From contig DDQZ01000005.1 of the NCBI GenBank assembly GCA_002343505.1, positions 1 to 23,845 of the forward strand: 23,845 bases of DNA, given 5' to 3'. Made by a program: the position numbers and the translations under genes. Below are positions 7,521-14,811 of this stretch, in pieces (within the stretch, counting starts at the first letter, position 1; every line of letters begins with the position of its first letter). Source of the DNA: Verrucomicrobiaceae bacterium UBA2429 (GTDB lineage: Bacteria > Verrucomicrobiota > Verrucomicrobiia > Verrucomicrobiales > Verrucomicrobiaceae). Below the pieces are notes generated by a model. That model made no database searches and was not told the origin of the DNA. It was given only the letters and a program-made list of their open reading frames with translations.

Positions 7521-8882
7521 TCAATCCGCCGCCGCCTCAGGGCCGCCGCCGCGCGCGCCGCCCACTGTCTGCGGGGCGATGCGCGCGCGCCAGATGTAGC
7601 GCTGAAAGAGCACCTTCACACTGGCGGTCATGGGCACGGCGAGGATGGCGCCGAGCAGACCGCCGAGCAGAAGCGTCCACACAAGCACGCTGGCGATGAC
7701 CGTCATTGGATGCAGCCCCACGGCCTCGCCGACGATGCGCGGCGTGATGAAGAAACCGTCCACCTGCTGCACGACGATGAAGATGGCCGTGACGGCAAGC
7801 GGCATGGCCCACCACGGATCACCGGGAATGAGCGCGCTGCCGCCCTGCACGGCCCCGATGATGACGGCGGGGATCCAGCACAGGGCGATGCCGAGATACG
7901 GAATGATGCCCAGCACGCACAGAGCCAGGCCGATGAGCAGCCCGAAGTCCAGGCCGATGACCACCAGGCCGATGCCGGTGGCGATGCCATTGATGAAACT
8001 GACAAAAAGCTGCCCGCGGAAGAAGGCGATGAGGTAGCCGTTGATCTCGTTGAGGCAGTCCACCACCTCGTCCTTGAAGCGGCTGGCGCGCAGCGGCAGG
8101 TAGTCGGACCATTGCTCCTGGATCTTCGCGCTCTCGATGAGGAAATAATACAGATAGAGAGGCACGATGATGAGCGAGAGCAGGAAGCCGAAGACGCCGA
8201 GGAACCCGCCAAAGGTGGACTTGACGACTTTCCAGGCGTTCGCCAGCACAGTGGGCAGCGCGGTGCGCACCCACTCGCCGGTCAGCAGCGCTTTGAAGTC
8301 GAACTCCTCCAGGGCCCCCGTGCCGGCTGCTTCGGGCGCGACATCAACTGGGGTTGTCGCACCGGCAGCAGGAGCGCTGGCGGCGGGCTGCGTGGATGCC
8401 TCGACAGGAGCGGGAGTGCTTTCAGCTTTCTTCAGATCCGCCTCCAGCTCGCGAGCAGTCGTGTGCGGAATCAACTCGATGCCATACTCTTTCTCTATGC
8501 GGGTGGAGAACTCCAGCACGGCCTTGCTCGCCGTCACGGTGTAGGCCGGCACTTTCTTCACGAGCGCCGCCGTCTGGCCGGACACCTTCGGCACCACCCA
8601 CCAGGCCAGCCCGAAGATGGCCAGCGAGAAAACCGCGAAGGCCACGAGCACGGAGGACTGCCGGCTCATGCCCTTGCGCTCCAGCCACTCGACGCCCGGC
8701 TCCAGAAGGTAGGCCAGCACGCCGGCCACCGCGAAGGGAGTGAGGATCGGCTGCAAAAAGGCGATGACCTGCGTGCCCAGATACACAAAGCCGATGGCAA
8801 GCGCGCCAATGACGGTGACGGACAGGGCCGTGACCGCCGTCCACAAGGTGTTGCGCTGAAAGACCGTGGGCAGATTTTTCAT
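7521..8882 (-). CDS. AI-2E family transporter (PerM/TqsA type membrane protein)
   Basis: This is a polytopic inner-membrane protein of about 453 residues of the AI-2E/PerM family, whose members include E. coli TqsA (autoinducer-2 export) and sodium/proton antiporters, so the substrate is uncertain. The N-terminus has a pair of close hydrophobic helices (VTALSVTVIGALAIGFVYLG, IAFLQPILTPFAVAGVLAYLLEP), the usual family opening. The C-terminal half carries the helix bundle with LYYFLIES, FINGIATGIGLVVIGLDFGLL, GIIPYLG and PRIVGEAVGLHPMTVI, all typical. A Pro/Ala/Thr-rich insertion at about residues 148-192 interrupts the soluble loop and looks longer than usual. ATG 8882 is preferred over the upstream in-frame ATG at 8951 because the family N-terminus starts there. 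The gene is divergent from the HAD phosphatase gene and lies upstream of the AXE1 esterase. Confidence 0.9.
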   Translation of the reverse strand: MKNLPTVFQRNTLWTAVTALSVTVIGALAIGFVYLGTQVIAFLQPILTPFAVAGVLAYLLEPGVEWLERKGMSRQSSVLVAFAVFSLAIFGLAWWVVPKVSGQTAALVKKVPAYTVTASKAVLEFSTRIEKEYGIELIPHTTARELEADLKKAESTPAPVEASTQPAASAPAAGATTPVDVAPEAAGTGALEEFDFKALLTGEWVRTALPTVLANAWKVVKSTFGGFLGVFGFLLSLIIVPLYLYYFLIESAKIQEQWSDYLPLRASRFKDEVVDCLNEINGYLIAFFRGQLFVSFINGIATGIGLVVIGLDFGLLIGLALCVLGIIPYLGIALCWIPAVIIGAVQGGSALIPGDPWWAMPLAVTAIFIVVQQVDGFFITPRIVGEAVGLHPMTVIASVLVWTLLLGGLLGAILAVPMTASVKVLFQRYIWRARIAPQTVGGARGGGPEAAAD

Positions 8883-9007
8883 GGCAGGGCTATAGCGGCG
8901 GGGCGCGCCGGGTGGAACTGGAATTTTCCGCTGATTTTGCAGTTCGCGCATGGGGACGCGCGCGCGGCGGGCGCCTTGCGCCTTTACGGCCCGCGTCCGC
9001 CGCTTAA

Positions 9008-9616
9008 ATGTCGGCGCATCCCCCCATGCTGCAAATCCCTGACCATCCCTTCCGCGCCTTCATCTTCGACTGCGACGGCACCCTCGTTGACTCCATGCCT
9101 CTGCATTTCATCGCCTGGACGCAGAGCCTGCGGGCGCACGACGCGCCTTTCGACTTCACCGAGGAGTTTTTCTATTCCACCGCCGGCGTGCGCGAGCATG
9201 ACATGGTGCGCCGCCTCAATGCCATGCACGGATGCGCGCTCGACCCCGACGGCGTGGCGGAGACCAAGGCGGAGATTTTCATCAAGCTCGTGCCGCAGGT
9301 GACCGTCGTGCGCCCGGTGGCCGACTTCGCCCGCTCGCTGCACGGGCGCGCGCCCATGGCCGTGGCCTCCGGCAGCGAGGAGCCCATCGTGCGCGCCTGC
9401 CTGGAGGCGAACGAGTTGATCCACCTGTTTGAAACCATCATCACTCCGCGTGATGTCGCCAAAGGCAAACCCGCCCCGGACATGTTCCTGCTGGCCGCCG
9501 AGCGCCTTGCAGTGCCGCCGGAGGACTGCCTGGTGCTGGAGGATGGCATGGCCGGCGTGGAGGCGGCGAAAGCGGCCGGCATGCAGTGGGTGTTCATCCC
9601 GCGCACGCTGCGCTGA
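9008..9616 (+). CDS. HAD-superfamily sugar-phosphate phosphatase / beta-phosphoglucomutase-like
   Basis: This is a soluble HAD subfamily IA hydrolase of 202 residues. All four motifs are present: motif I FDCDGTLVDS with nucleophile D21 and acid/base D23, motif II VASGSEEP, motif III lysine in AKGKPAPDMFLLAAERL, and motif IV VLEDGMAGVEAAKAAGM. A small helical cap lies between motifs I and II. The C-terminal half closely resembles E. coli YqaB, a fructose-1-phosphate phosphatase (GRxPMAV-x-SGSE, KPAPD-x-FLL). The likely substrate is therefore a sugar monophosphate, but beta-phosphoglucomutase cannot be excluded. ATG 9008 is used; ATG 9026 is possible, and neither has a Shine-Dalgarno sequence. 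It is followed on the same strand by the AsmA-like gene 51 bases later, so co-transcription is plausible. Confidence 0.88.
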   Translation: MSAHPPMLQIPDHPFRAFIFDCDGTLVDSMPLHFIAWTQSLRAHDAPFDFTEEFFYSTAGVREHDMVRRLNAMHGCALDPDGVAETKAEIFIKLVPQVTVVRPVADFARSLHGRAPMAVASGSEEPIVRACLEANELIHLFETIITPRDVAKGKPAPDMFLLAAERLAVPPEDCLVLEDGMAGVEAAKAAGMQWVFIPRTLR

Positions 9617-9667
9617 GGGTTCGATTGCGTCTTGCGTTCATGCGGCGCGGCGGCACCATGACCCGCC

Positions 9668-11047
9668 ATGAAAAAGATCCTCGTCGCTCTGTTCTGCCTG
9701 GCCGCCCTCGTGCTCTCCGGCGCGGGAGCCGCCTCATGGTGGGTCATGCGCCAGATGGGGCCGGACATCTGGGTCCAGCAGGCGGAGAAGAACTGGAACT
9801 GCCGCGCCCAGATTGACGAGGCCTCGCTGAACCTCCTCACCAGCCCGGCCACCCTCGTCTTCAAAGGCGTCCACCTGGCCCGGCGCGACGCCGAGGCGGA
9901 CAAGCCCCTCCCGGAGCGCGCCCGCATGGAAGCCGCCACGGCTGACATTTACATCGCCGAGCTGCGCCTCGAAGTGAGGCTGGAGGACTTGCTCAAAAAG
10001 CGCGTCCACGTCGAAAATCTCGCCATCATCGAACCCGTCATCCGCGAGACCCAAACTCCCGACGGCAGCACTCTTGAGGCGCTTTTCAAAAAGCCCCGCT
10101 CTGAAAAAACCACATCCAACGCGGCCGCCGCTGCCACCGCAAACACCGCCCCTTCCCCTGCCCCGCCGCCCGCTTCCGCGCCAGCCGCGCCGGAGCAATC
10201 CCTGCCGCTGGACGAAGACCCCGCCGCGTTCAGCTTCGCCCTGGCCGCCGCCCGCATTGAGCGCGGCTCCTTTTTCATGAACACCAAGGACACCACCGTC
10301 CAGGTCACCGGCCTCGACTACAGCATCAGCGGCCTGGACATGGACACCCTCAAGCCCGGTGACGAACTCGACACCGCCATCAAGGCGCATGTCGCCGTCA
10401 CCGGCATGACGCGCATCCAGGGCGTCAAGCGCAAGGCTGAGATCGCCCTGCTCGATCTCACCGGCGAGGGCAGGATCACCCCTCTTCACCCGCAGACTCG
10501 CGAGTGGAAGCCCTCCGCGCTGCTCACCCTCACGCTCGCCAAAGGCTCCATCCTCGGCGGGCAGCAGACCATCGGCGACGCGGCGGGCAAGGATCTGCGC
10601 AAGCTTGAGGAGTTCGGCATTGACCTGGCCCCCGTGCCCATTGGCGGCCCGCTCCAGCAGGACGCGCCCATCCAGGCGCGCTGGGTCAATGGCGCCCTCA
10701 TCCTGCCGCAGGGCTGCCTTTTCGTCTTCCCCGACTACGAAGTGGCGCTCGCGCCCAAGTCCTGGCTGGACACCGGCAGGGACACCCACGAACTCGACAT
10801 CCGCCTCTCCTGCGGACCCGAGCTCCAGGAGCGCCTCCACACCGGCATCGCCGGCGCCCGTCTTGGCAGGGACTTCGCGCGCGGCCTCATCGCCGCCCTT
10901 TCCGACAAGCGCGGACGCCTCACCTTCGACATCAAATCCCGCGGCTCCCTCTCCGATCCCAAGGTCACTCCCGACACCGACCGCGCGCTGAAGAACCTCA
11001 TGAGCGGCCAGGGCCTCGGAGACCTGCTCAAAGGTTTCCTCAAGTAA
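9668..11047 (+). CDS. AsmA/DUF748-like membrane-anchored envelope protein
   Basis: This 459-residue protein begins with a single hydrophobic segment (residues about 4-24, MKKILVALFCLAALVLSGAG) that anchors it in the inner membrane or acts as an uncleaved signal. The rest is predicted periplasmic. The early part (ATLVFKGVHLARRDAE, RVHVENLAIIEPVI, the TPDGSTLEALF segment) has the pattern of AsmA-superfamily proteins, long beta-rich lipid-bridge-like proteins of the Gram-negative envelope. A Pro/Ala-rich linker of about 35 residues sits near residue 165. The C-terminus (GRLTFDIKSRGSLSDPKVTP, then KNLMSGQGLGDLLKGFLK) also fits AsmA-like tails. It is shorter than TamB or YhdP. Membership is a pattern judgement, not a motif-certified one, and the role is unknown. 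A terminator-like hairpin follows the stop by two bases. Confidence 0.7.
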   Translation: MKKILVALFCLAALVLSGAGAASWWVMRQMGPDIWVQQAEKNWNCRAQIDEASLNLLTSPATLVFKGVHLARRDAEADKPLPERARMEAATADIYIAELRLEVRLEDLLKKRVHVENLAIIEPVIRETQTPDGSTLEALFKKPRSEKTTSNAAAAATANTAPSPAPPPASAPAAPEQSLPLDEDPAAFSFALAAARIERGSFFMNTKDTTVQVTGLDYSISGLDMDTLKPGDELDTAIKAHVAVTGMTRIQGVKRKAEIALLDLTGEGRITPLHPQTREWKPSALLTLTLAKGSILGGQQTIGDAAGKDLRKLEEFGIDLAPVPIGGPLQQDAPIQARWVNGALILPQGCLFVFPDYEVALAPKSWLDTGRDTHELDIRLSCGPELQERLHTGIAGARLGRDFARGLIAALSDKRGRLTFDIKSRGSLSDPKVTPDTDRALKNLMSGQGLGDLLKGFLK

Positions 11048-11049
11048 GG

Positions 11050-11081
11050 CCGCGCCGGTCCGCGCGGGAACAGTAATTTTT
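11050..11081 (+). terminator. Terminator candidate after the AsmA-like gene
   Basis: A 6-bp GC stem CCGCGC/GCGCGG (11050-11055 with 11062-11067, six-base loop) lies right after the TAA stop. A TTTTT run follows at 11077-11081. The gap between stem and T run is about nine bases, longer than ideal. Confidence 0.45.
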
Positions 11082-11109
11082 CCTTGGCCGCAGGCTCCCC
11101 AGCCGCTAA

Positions 11110-11157
11110 ATCCGAAGTTCGATATTCGAGTTTTGTTTTTCGAATTTCATTTTTCAA
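11110..11157 (+). repeat. AT-rich TTCGAA-type intergenic element, copy 1
   Basis: This low-GC patch between the AsmA-like and alpha/beta hydrolase genes is built of TTCGA-type words: GAAGTTCGATATTCGAG, then TTTTTCGAATTTCATTTTT. It shares TTCGAATTTC (11139-11148) with the palindrome at 20343-20358. Both sit just beyond a GC hairpin and before the next co-directional gene. Confidence 0.45.
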
Positions 11158-11178
11158 ACATCTCCCCCACCCACCACC

Positions 11179-11982
11179 ATGCCCCACGTCACCACCAACG
11201 GAATCCAGATGTATTATGAAGAGCGCGGCAGCGGCGAACCGCTGGTCTGCATCATGGGCGTCACCGCGCCCGGCGCCGTCTGGGAGGCGCACGCCGCCGA
11301 ATGGTCCAAGCACTTCCGCTGCATCCTCGGCGACAACCGAGGCGTCGGCCAGACCGACAAGCCCGAAGGCCCCTACACCACCGCCATGATGGCCGACGAC
11401 TACGCCGGACTCATGGACGCGCTCGGCATCAAGCAGGCGCGCGTGGTCGGCTGCTCGCTCGGCTCCGTGATCGCACAGCAGCTCGCCCTGCGCCATCCGC
11501 AGAAGGTGAAAAGCATGATCCTCATGTGTTCCTGGGCGCGTCAGGACCGCTTCGGCCTTTACACCTGGCAGCACCTCATGAAATGCAAAGCCTCCATGCG
11601 CCCCGAGGACTTCATGCACTATGTGCAGATGCTCATCTTCACCAAGCCCTGGTTCGACAACGACGACTGCTGGGAGAACATGCAGCAGGGCCTCAAAGAC
11701 GCCGCCACCAACCCCGCCCCCCAGCCCGTCCACGCCATGGAGGCGCAGAGCGCCGCCGCCATCACGCACAACACCCTCGGCGAGTTGAAAAACGTCAAAT
11801 GCCCCGCCCTCGTCATCGGCGGCAAGGACGATGCCTTCACTCCCAAATGGATGAGCGAGGAAGTCGCCGCCGCCATCCCCGGAGCCGACCTCCACCTTTA
11901 CGACAATGCCGGGCACGCCTTCCACTGGGAATGCCTGAGCGACTTCAACCCCCGCACCACCGACTGGCTGCTCAAGCATTGA
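11179..11982 (+). CDS. Alpha/beta hydrolase
   Basis: This is a cytoplasmic alpha/beta-hydrolase fold protein of 267 residues with no signal peptide. The opening TTNGIQMYYEERGSGEPLV and the DNRGVGQTDKP strand-turn are typical of the epoxide hydrolase/esterase branch. The triad can be placed as S93 in VVGCSLGSVIAQQLA, D218 in GGKDDAFTP and H246 in NAGHAFHWE. The cap region (about 120-190) contains several cysteines and methionines and is the substrate-determining part; it gives no specific clue. The family includes esterases, carbon-carbon hydrolases, lactonases and haloperoxidases, so the substrate is not assignable. ATG 11179 starts the fold correctly; there is no Shine-Dalgarno sequence. It is third in a plus-strand series behind the HAD and AsmA-like genes, but the hairpin at 11050 suggests its own promoter. 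Confidence 0.88.
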   Translation: MPHVTTNGIQMYYEERGSGEPLVCIMGVTAPGAVWEAHAAEWSKHFRCILGDNRGVGQTDKPEGPYTTAMMADDYAGLMDALGIKQARVVGCSLGSVIAQQLALRHPQKVKSMILMCSWARQDRFGLYTWQHLMKCKASMRPEDFMHYVQMLIFTKPWFDNDDCWENMQQGLKDAATNPAPQPVHAMEAQSAAAITHNTLGELKNVKCPALVIGGKDDAFTPKWMSEEVAAAIPGADLHLYDNAGHAFHWECLSDFNPRTTDWLLKH

Positions 11983-12024
11983 GACGCCCCGGCGTCGGAT
12001 CTCACACACCCGCGGACAAGAGAA

Positions 12025-12053
12025 GCGGCGGCGCCCAACCCAGGCGCCGCCGC
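12025..12053 (+). terminator. Strong GC hairpin after the alpha/beta hydrolase
   Basis: A perfect 11-bp stem GCGGCGGCGCC/GGCGCCGCCGC with a seven-base loop begins 42 bases after the stop codon. It is very stable, but no T tract follows, so it may act by blocking or by 3'-end protection. Confidence 0.5.
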
Positions 12054-12220
12054 CTCCATGTATGACCGGGAGCAAACCATGCAAAACCCAGTTGTGACAG
12101 CCCTGTCCCTCCGTGACAAAGATGGCCCGGTGCTCAACGCGCTCATCCATTCAGCGGCAGGAAACAATGCCCCCACACTTGGGAATACCGTTTTTCTCCT
12201 CCACCGTTACACTCTTTCTC

Positions 12221-12277
12221 AAAAAAAGTTCAACCGCGCCCGGCGAGGGCACCACTGCCAGCCGGCAAAAGGGCGCG
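12221..12277 (-). terminator. Terminator candidate for the pyruvyl-transferase-family gene
   Basis: Read on the minus strand, a 7-bp stem CGCGCCC/GGGCGCG (12277-12271 with 12241-12235) encloses smaller GC stems. It is followed after about seven bases by seven T residues (12227-12221). It begins 29 bases past the stop codon. Confidence 0.45.
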
Positions 12278-12306
12278 ATTTGCCGATGTCCGGCGGCCAA
12301 AGCGCC

Positions 12307-13572
12307 TCACACTGCCAGCACGCCGCGAACATGCCGCATGGATTTGCCGAAGCACTCATGCACGAATGACATGGCCCTTTCCACCTTCGCGCGGGCGGCT
12401 CCGGGATCGGCATGAATGGCAAAAAGGGTCTCCGCCATTTTTTCGACGGGAGTTTCATCCATCTCCAGCAGCCACTCAGGAAGGCCGATGTCCTGAAACA
12501 TCCAGCACTTCGGGCTGTGGAACTCGGAGTAGGTGTGGATGATGGGCGTGCCGTTCGCCAGGCCGATGATGGGCGAGTGCGGCTCGTGGCAGATGATGAC
12601 GCAGGCGCGGGCAAAGATGGCCGCGGCCTCGTCGGCGTTCCAGAAGTACTCGAGGTTCACCACATGCTTTTGGATCTCCGGAGGCAGCGGGTCGTGGATG
12701 AGACGCTTGTTGTGGCCCATCTCCTTGATCGTCTCCGGGGCGATGAGCACCTTGTGCCCGGTCTCCCTGACCCAGCGGGTGACCAGCTCGCGGTACTTCG
12801 CCGCGCGGCGCTCGTCATCGGCGGTCTGCCGCGGCGTGGGATGCAGGGGATTGAGCTTCTCCGGGCGCGGATCATCCACGCCCGGATACTTGGGCGTGTT
12901 GGTGCGGATTTGCACGGTGATGAACTTGCGCTCCTCCAGCCCCAGCTTCCGCATCGTCTCCAGACCGCGCGTGTCATCCCGCACATCAATGCCAAAGCAG
13001 CCGTCCGGACCGAACTCCATCACCGGACACTTCACGCCCCCCTTTTTCAGGATGCCGAGTGTCCTGGTCTCGCGCGTGTAAATGAAGGCGGCGCTGTTGA
13101 GCAGGTCCAGGCGCTCCTCCGCCCCCTCGCCGCTGACCATTGTCGGGAAGTACGACTGGCCGAAAAGGCCGTAGGGCTTGCCGTGCTTCCGGCAGAACTG
13201 CATGAAACTGATGTCCTGGCCCATGCCCGAATTGCGGATGAACAGATCGCATGTCCTCACCGCCTCGTGAAGACGGGCGCTCTCCGGCGTCTCCTTGACC
13301 AGGCTGCCCTGGACGATCTCCACGTCCGGGAAGCGCGCCTTCAGCATGGCGGTGACGCGCTCGTCGAGCTTCATCGCCCAAAGCACGACCTTCAGCCCCG
13401 GCAGATGCTCCCCGATGATCCGCAGCGTGCCCGGCGTGTGGCCGATGTCGCCGATGTTGACCGTGTCCCAGGCGGATTGCAGGACGAGAGTCTTCGGTCT
13501 GCCATCGGCGGCAAAAACAGAACCGCCCAGGGCGGTGGTGACGGCGGAGATGAATTGACGGCGGTTGCGCAT
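12307..13572 (-). CDS. Polysaccharide pyruvyl transferase family protein with Tat-type signal
   Basis: This 421-residue protein matches the polysaccharide pyruvyl transferase family. The N-terminal half has LVLQSAWDTVNIGDIGHTPG (a GDxGH variant of the family's N-x-GD opening), and SGMGQDISFMQFCRKHGKPY is also typical. The C-terminal half has the nucleotide-sugar-type segment VIICHEPHSPIIGLANGTPI. Family members normally add a pyruvyl ketal to a sugar using phosphoenolpyruvate. The protein begins MRNRRQFISAVTTALGGSVF, a twin-arginine signal (NRRQFIS) with a hydrophobic stretch and a likely cut after VFA. That suggests export as a folded protein, which is odd for a PEP-dependent enzyme. ATG 13572 is chosen over the longer open frame because it places the Tat motif at the N-terminus. 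It is divergent from the isochorismate synthase gene. Confidence 0.82.
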   Translation of the reverse strand: MRNRRQFISAVTTALGGSVFAADGRPKTLVLQSAWDTVNIGDIGHTPGTLRIIGEHLPGLKVVLWAMKLDERVTAMLKARFPDVEIVQGSLVKETPESARLHEAVRTCDLFIRNSGMGQDISFMQFCRKHGKPYGLFGQSYFPTMVSGEGAEERLDLLNSAAFIYTRETRTLGILKKGGVKCPVMEFGPDGCFGIDVRDDTRGLETMRKLGLEERKFITVQIRTNTPKYPGVDDPRPEKLNPLHPTPRQTADDERRAAKYRELVTRWVRETGHKVLIAPETIKEMGHNKRLIHDPLPPEIQKHVVNLEYFWNADEAAAIFARACVIICHEPHSPIIGLANGTPIIHTYSEFHSPKCWMFQDIGLPEWLLEMDETPVEKMAETLFAIHADPGAARAKVERAMSFVHECFGKSMRHVRGVLAV

Positions 13573-13727
13573 GGCTGGGCATTTTAGAGTCGGCGCGCGC
13601 GCCGTTTTGGACAGAAAAAAGAACGCGAGGCCGGCAAACGCAGCCCCTTGTGCCATCTCAATGCATGAAGACAAACCGGAAATGCAAATCCTCGCCTCTT
13701 GCGCCGGGGGACATCCGTTTCACTATC

Positions 13728-13732
13728 AGGGA
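13728..13732 (+). promoter_or_regulatory. Ribosome-binding site of the isochorismate synthase gene
   Basis: AGGGA five bases before ATG 13738; it supports that start over the in-frame codon at 13699. Confidence 0.5.
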
Positions 13733-13737
13733 AAACA

Positions 13738-14757
13738 ATGACCGAACTCGCACTTTTCAGACTGCCCGGCGGAAGGGCCTGGCTGGGCGCGGGCCCTTTC
13801 GAGGCCCTCGCCGCACCCCCGTCCGCCGGCGGCTGCTTTTATGTCAATGACTTCGACCTGCGCGACCCGCTGCCCTGGAAAAGGCCTGCGCGGCTCGTCG
13901 AGATCACTCCCGCCACCCTGCGCTCCCAGGCCGGTTGGAACGGCGCGGAGCCGCCGCGCATCATCTGGGCCAAACCCGTGACCGAATGGTTCAAGATGGC
14001 CTTCAGGCGCATCCGGCGGGAGGTTCTCGGACGCCGCCTGGAAAAAATGGTCCCCGTGCTCACCGAGCGCGGCACGATCACAGCCGGGCACCCGGTGCGC
14101 CTGCTGGAGCGCGTCATGGAGGCCCCCTCGAACACCTGGGGTTACGCCTTCATCGGGCAGGAGAGCGGCTTTCTGGGCGCCAGCCCCGAGCTGCTCTTCC
14201 TCATGCGGGGCGCGCAGATCGAGACCATGGCCCTGGCCGGCACCGCCAAGCCCGGAGACCGGGCCGATTTCCTCAGCGATGTGAAGGAGATCGAGGAGCA
14301 CGAGATTGTCGTGCGCTACCTGCTGGAGCGCCTCGGCATGCTGGGAGATGTCGTGCGCGAGCCGCGCGGCCTGTGCGAGGCTTCGGGGCTGCTGCACTTC
14401 CAGTCCCGGCTGACCCTCGCCCTCAAGTCACCGTCCTCCGCCGACGCCCTCATCCGCCACCTGCATCCCACTCCCGCAGTCGGCTGCCTGCCGCGCGACG
14501 AGCACTGGCTGGCGCGCCTGCGCGATTACCGCCAGCAGCTCCAGGTGCCGGGCTTCTTCGGAGCGCCGTTCGGATTCATCGAACCGGGGGCGGACTCGCC
14601 TTGCCATGTCATCGTCGCCATACGCGGCATCGGCTGGCAGGGCAGCGAAGCCCAGCTCCCATCGGGCTGCGGCATCGTCAGCGGCAGCGCCTTCGACCAC
14701 GAATGGCGCGAGCTGCGCCTCAAGCGCGAGTCCGTGACTGGCATGCTCGGTGTTTGA
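13738..14757 (+). CDS. menF: Isochorismate synthase (chorismate-binding enzyme, MenF-like)
   Basis: This 339-residue enzyme has a chorismate-binding fold and probably converts chorismate to isochorismate, the entry to menaquinone synthesis or, less likely, a siderophore. Visible family blocks are K103 in LEKMVPV (position of the catalytic lysine), ESGFLGASPELLFLM, LAGTAKPGDRADFL (166-179), the IEEHEIVV block, HPTPAVGCLPRDE, FFGAPFGFIEPG and the closing GCGIVSGSAFDHEWRELRLK with the metal-binding glutamate. The LAGT sequence favours isochorismate synthase over anthranilate or aminodeoxychorismate synthases, which have different residues there. It is about 90 residues shorter than E. coli MenF, mostly at the N-terminus. 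AGGGA precedes ATG 13738. No other men genes lie in the window; the 54-base gap downstream leads to a convergent gene. Confidence 0.85.
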   Translation: MTELALFRLPGGRAWLGAGPFEALAAPPSAGGCFYVNDFDLRDPLPWKRPARLVEITPATLRSQAGWNGAEPPRIIWAKPVTEWFKMAFRRIRREVLGRRLEKMVPVLTERGTITAGHPVRLLERVMEAPSNTWGYAFIGQESGFLGASPELLFLMRGAQIETMALAGTAKPGDRADFLSDVKEIEEHEIVVRYLLERLGMLGDVVREPRGLCEASGLLHFQSRLTLALKSPSSADALIRHLHPTPAVGCLPRDEHWLARLRDYRQQLQVPGFFGAPFGFIEPGADSPCHVIVAIRGIGWQGSEAQLPSGCGIVSGSAFDHEWRELRLKRESVTGMLGV

Positions 14758-14811
14758 AAACGCGCCGCAGGCTTGATGAGGCGATTCGATGCCAGAGTTC
14801 GGCGAACTTTC

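Larger units (their letters stand above)
11983..12306. other. Convergent intergenic region, no gene
   Basis: These 324 bases lie between the ends of two convergent genes. I see a strong hairpin near the left side serving the plus-strand gene, and a stem plus T run near the right side serving the minus-strand gene. The middle (about 12055-12215) has open frames on both strands, but none has a recognisable protein, a ribosome-binding site or third-position GC bias. Confidence 0.5.

Noticed and set aside
10735..12150. A 471-codon minus-strand frame across the AsmA-like and hydrolase genes
   Set aside because: Overlaps two plus-strand genes with recognisable features; its translation is Gly/Val/Ala-rich and featureless.
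12058..12369. Small plus-strand ORF in the convergent gap
   Set aside because: No ribosome-binding site or homology; it runs into the 3' end of the pyruvyl-transferase-family gene on the other strand and through its terminator candidate.
14796..14810. 5-bp hairpin AGTTC/GAACT with a short TTT between the isochorismate synthase and esterase genes
   Set aside because: Three-base loop and short stem; could be chance.
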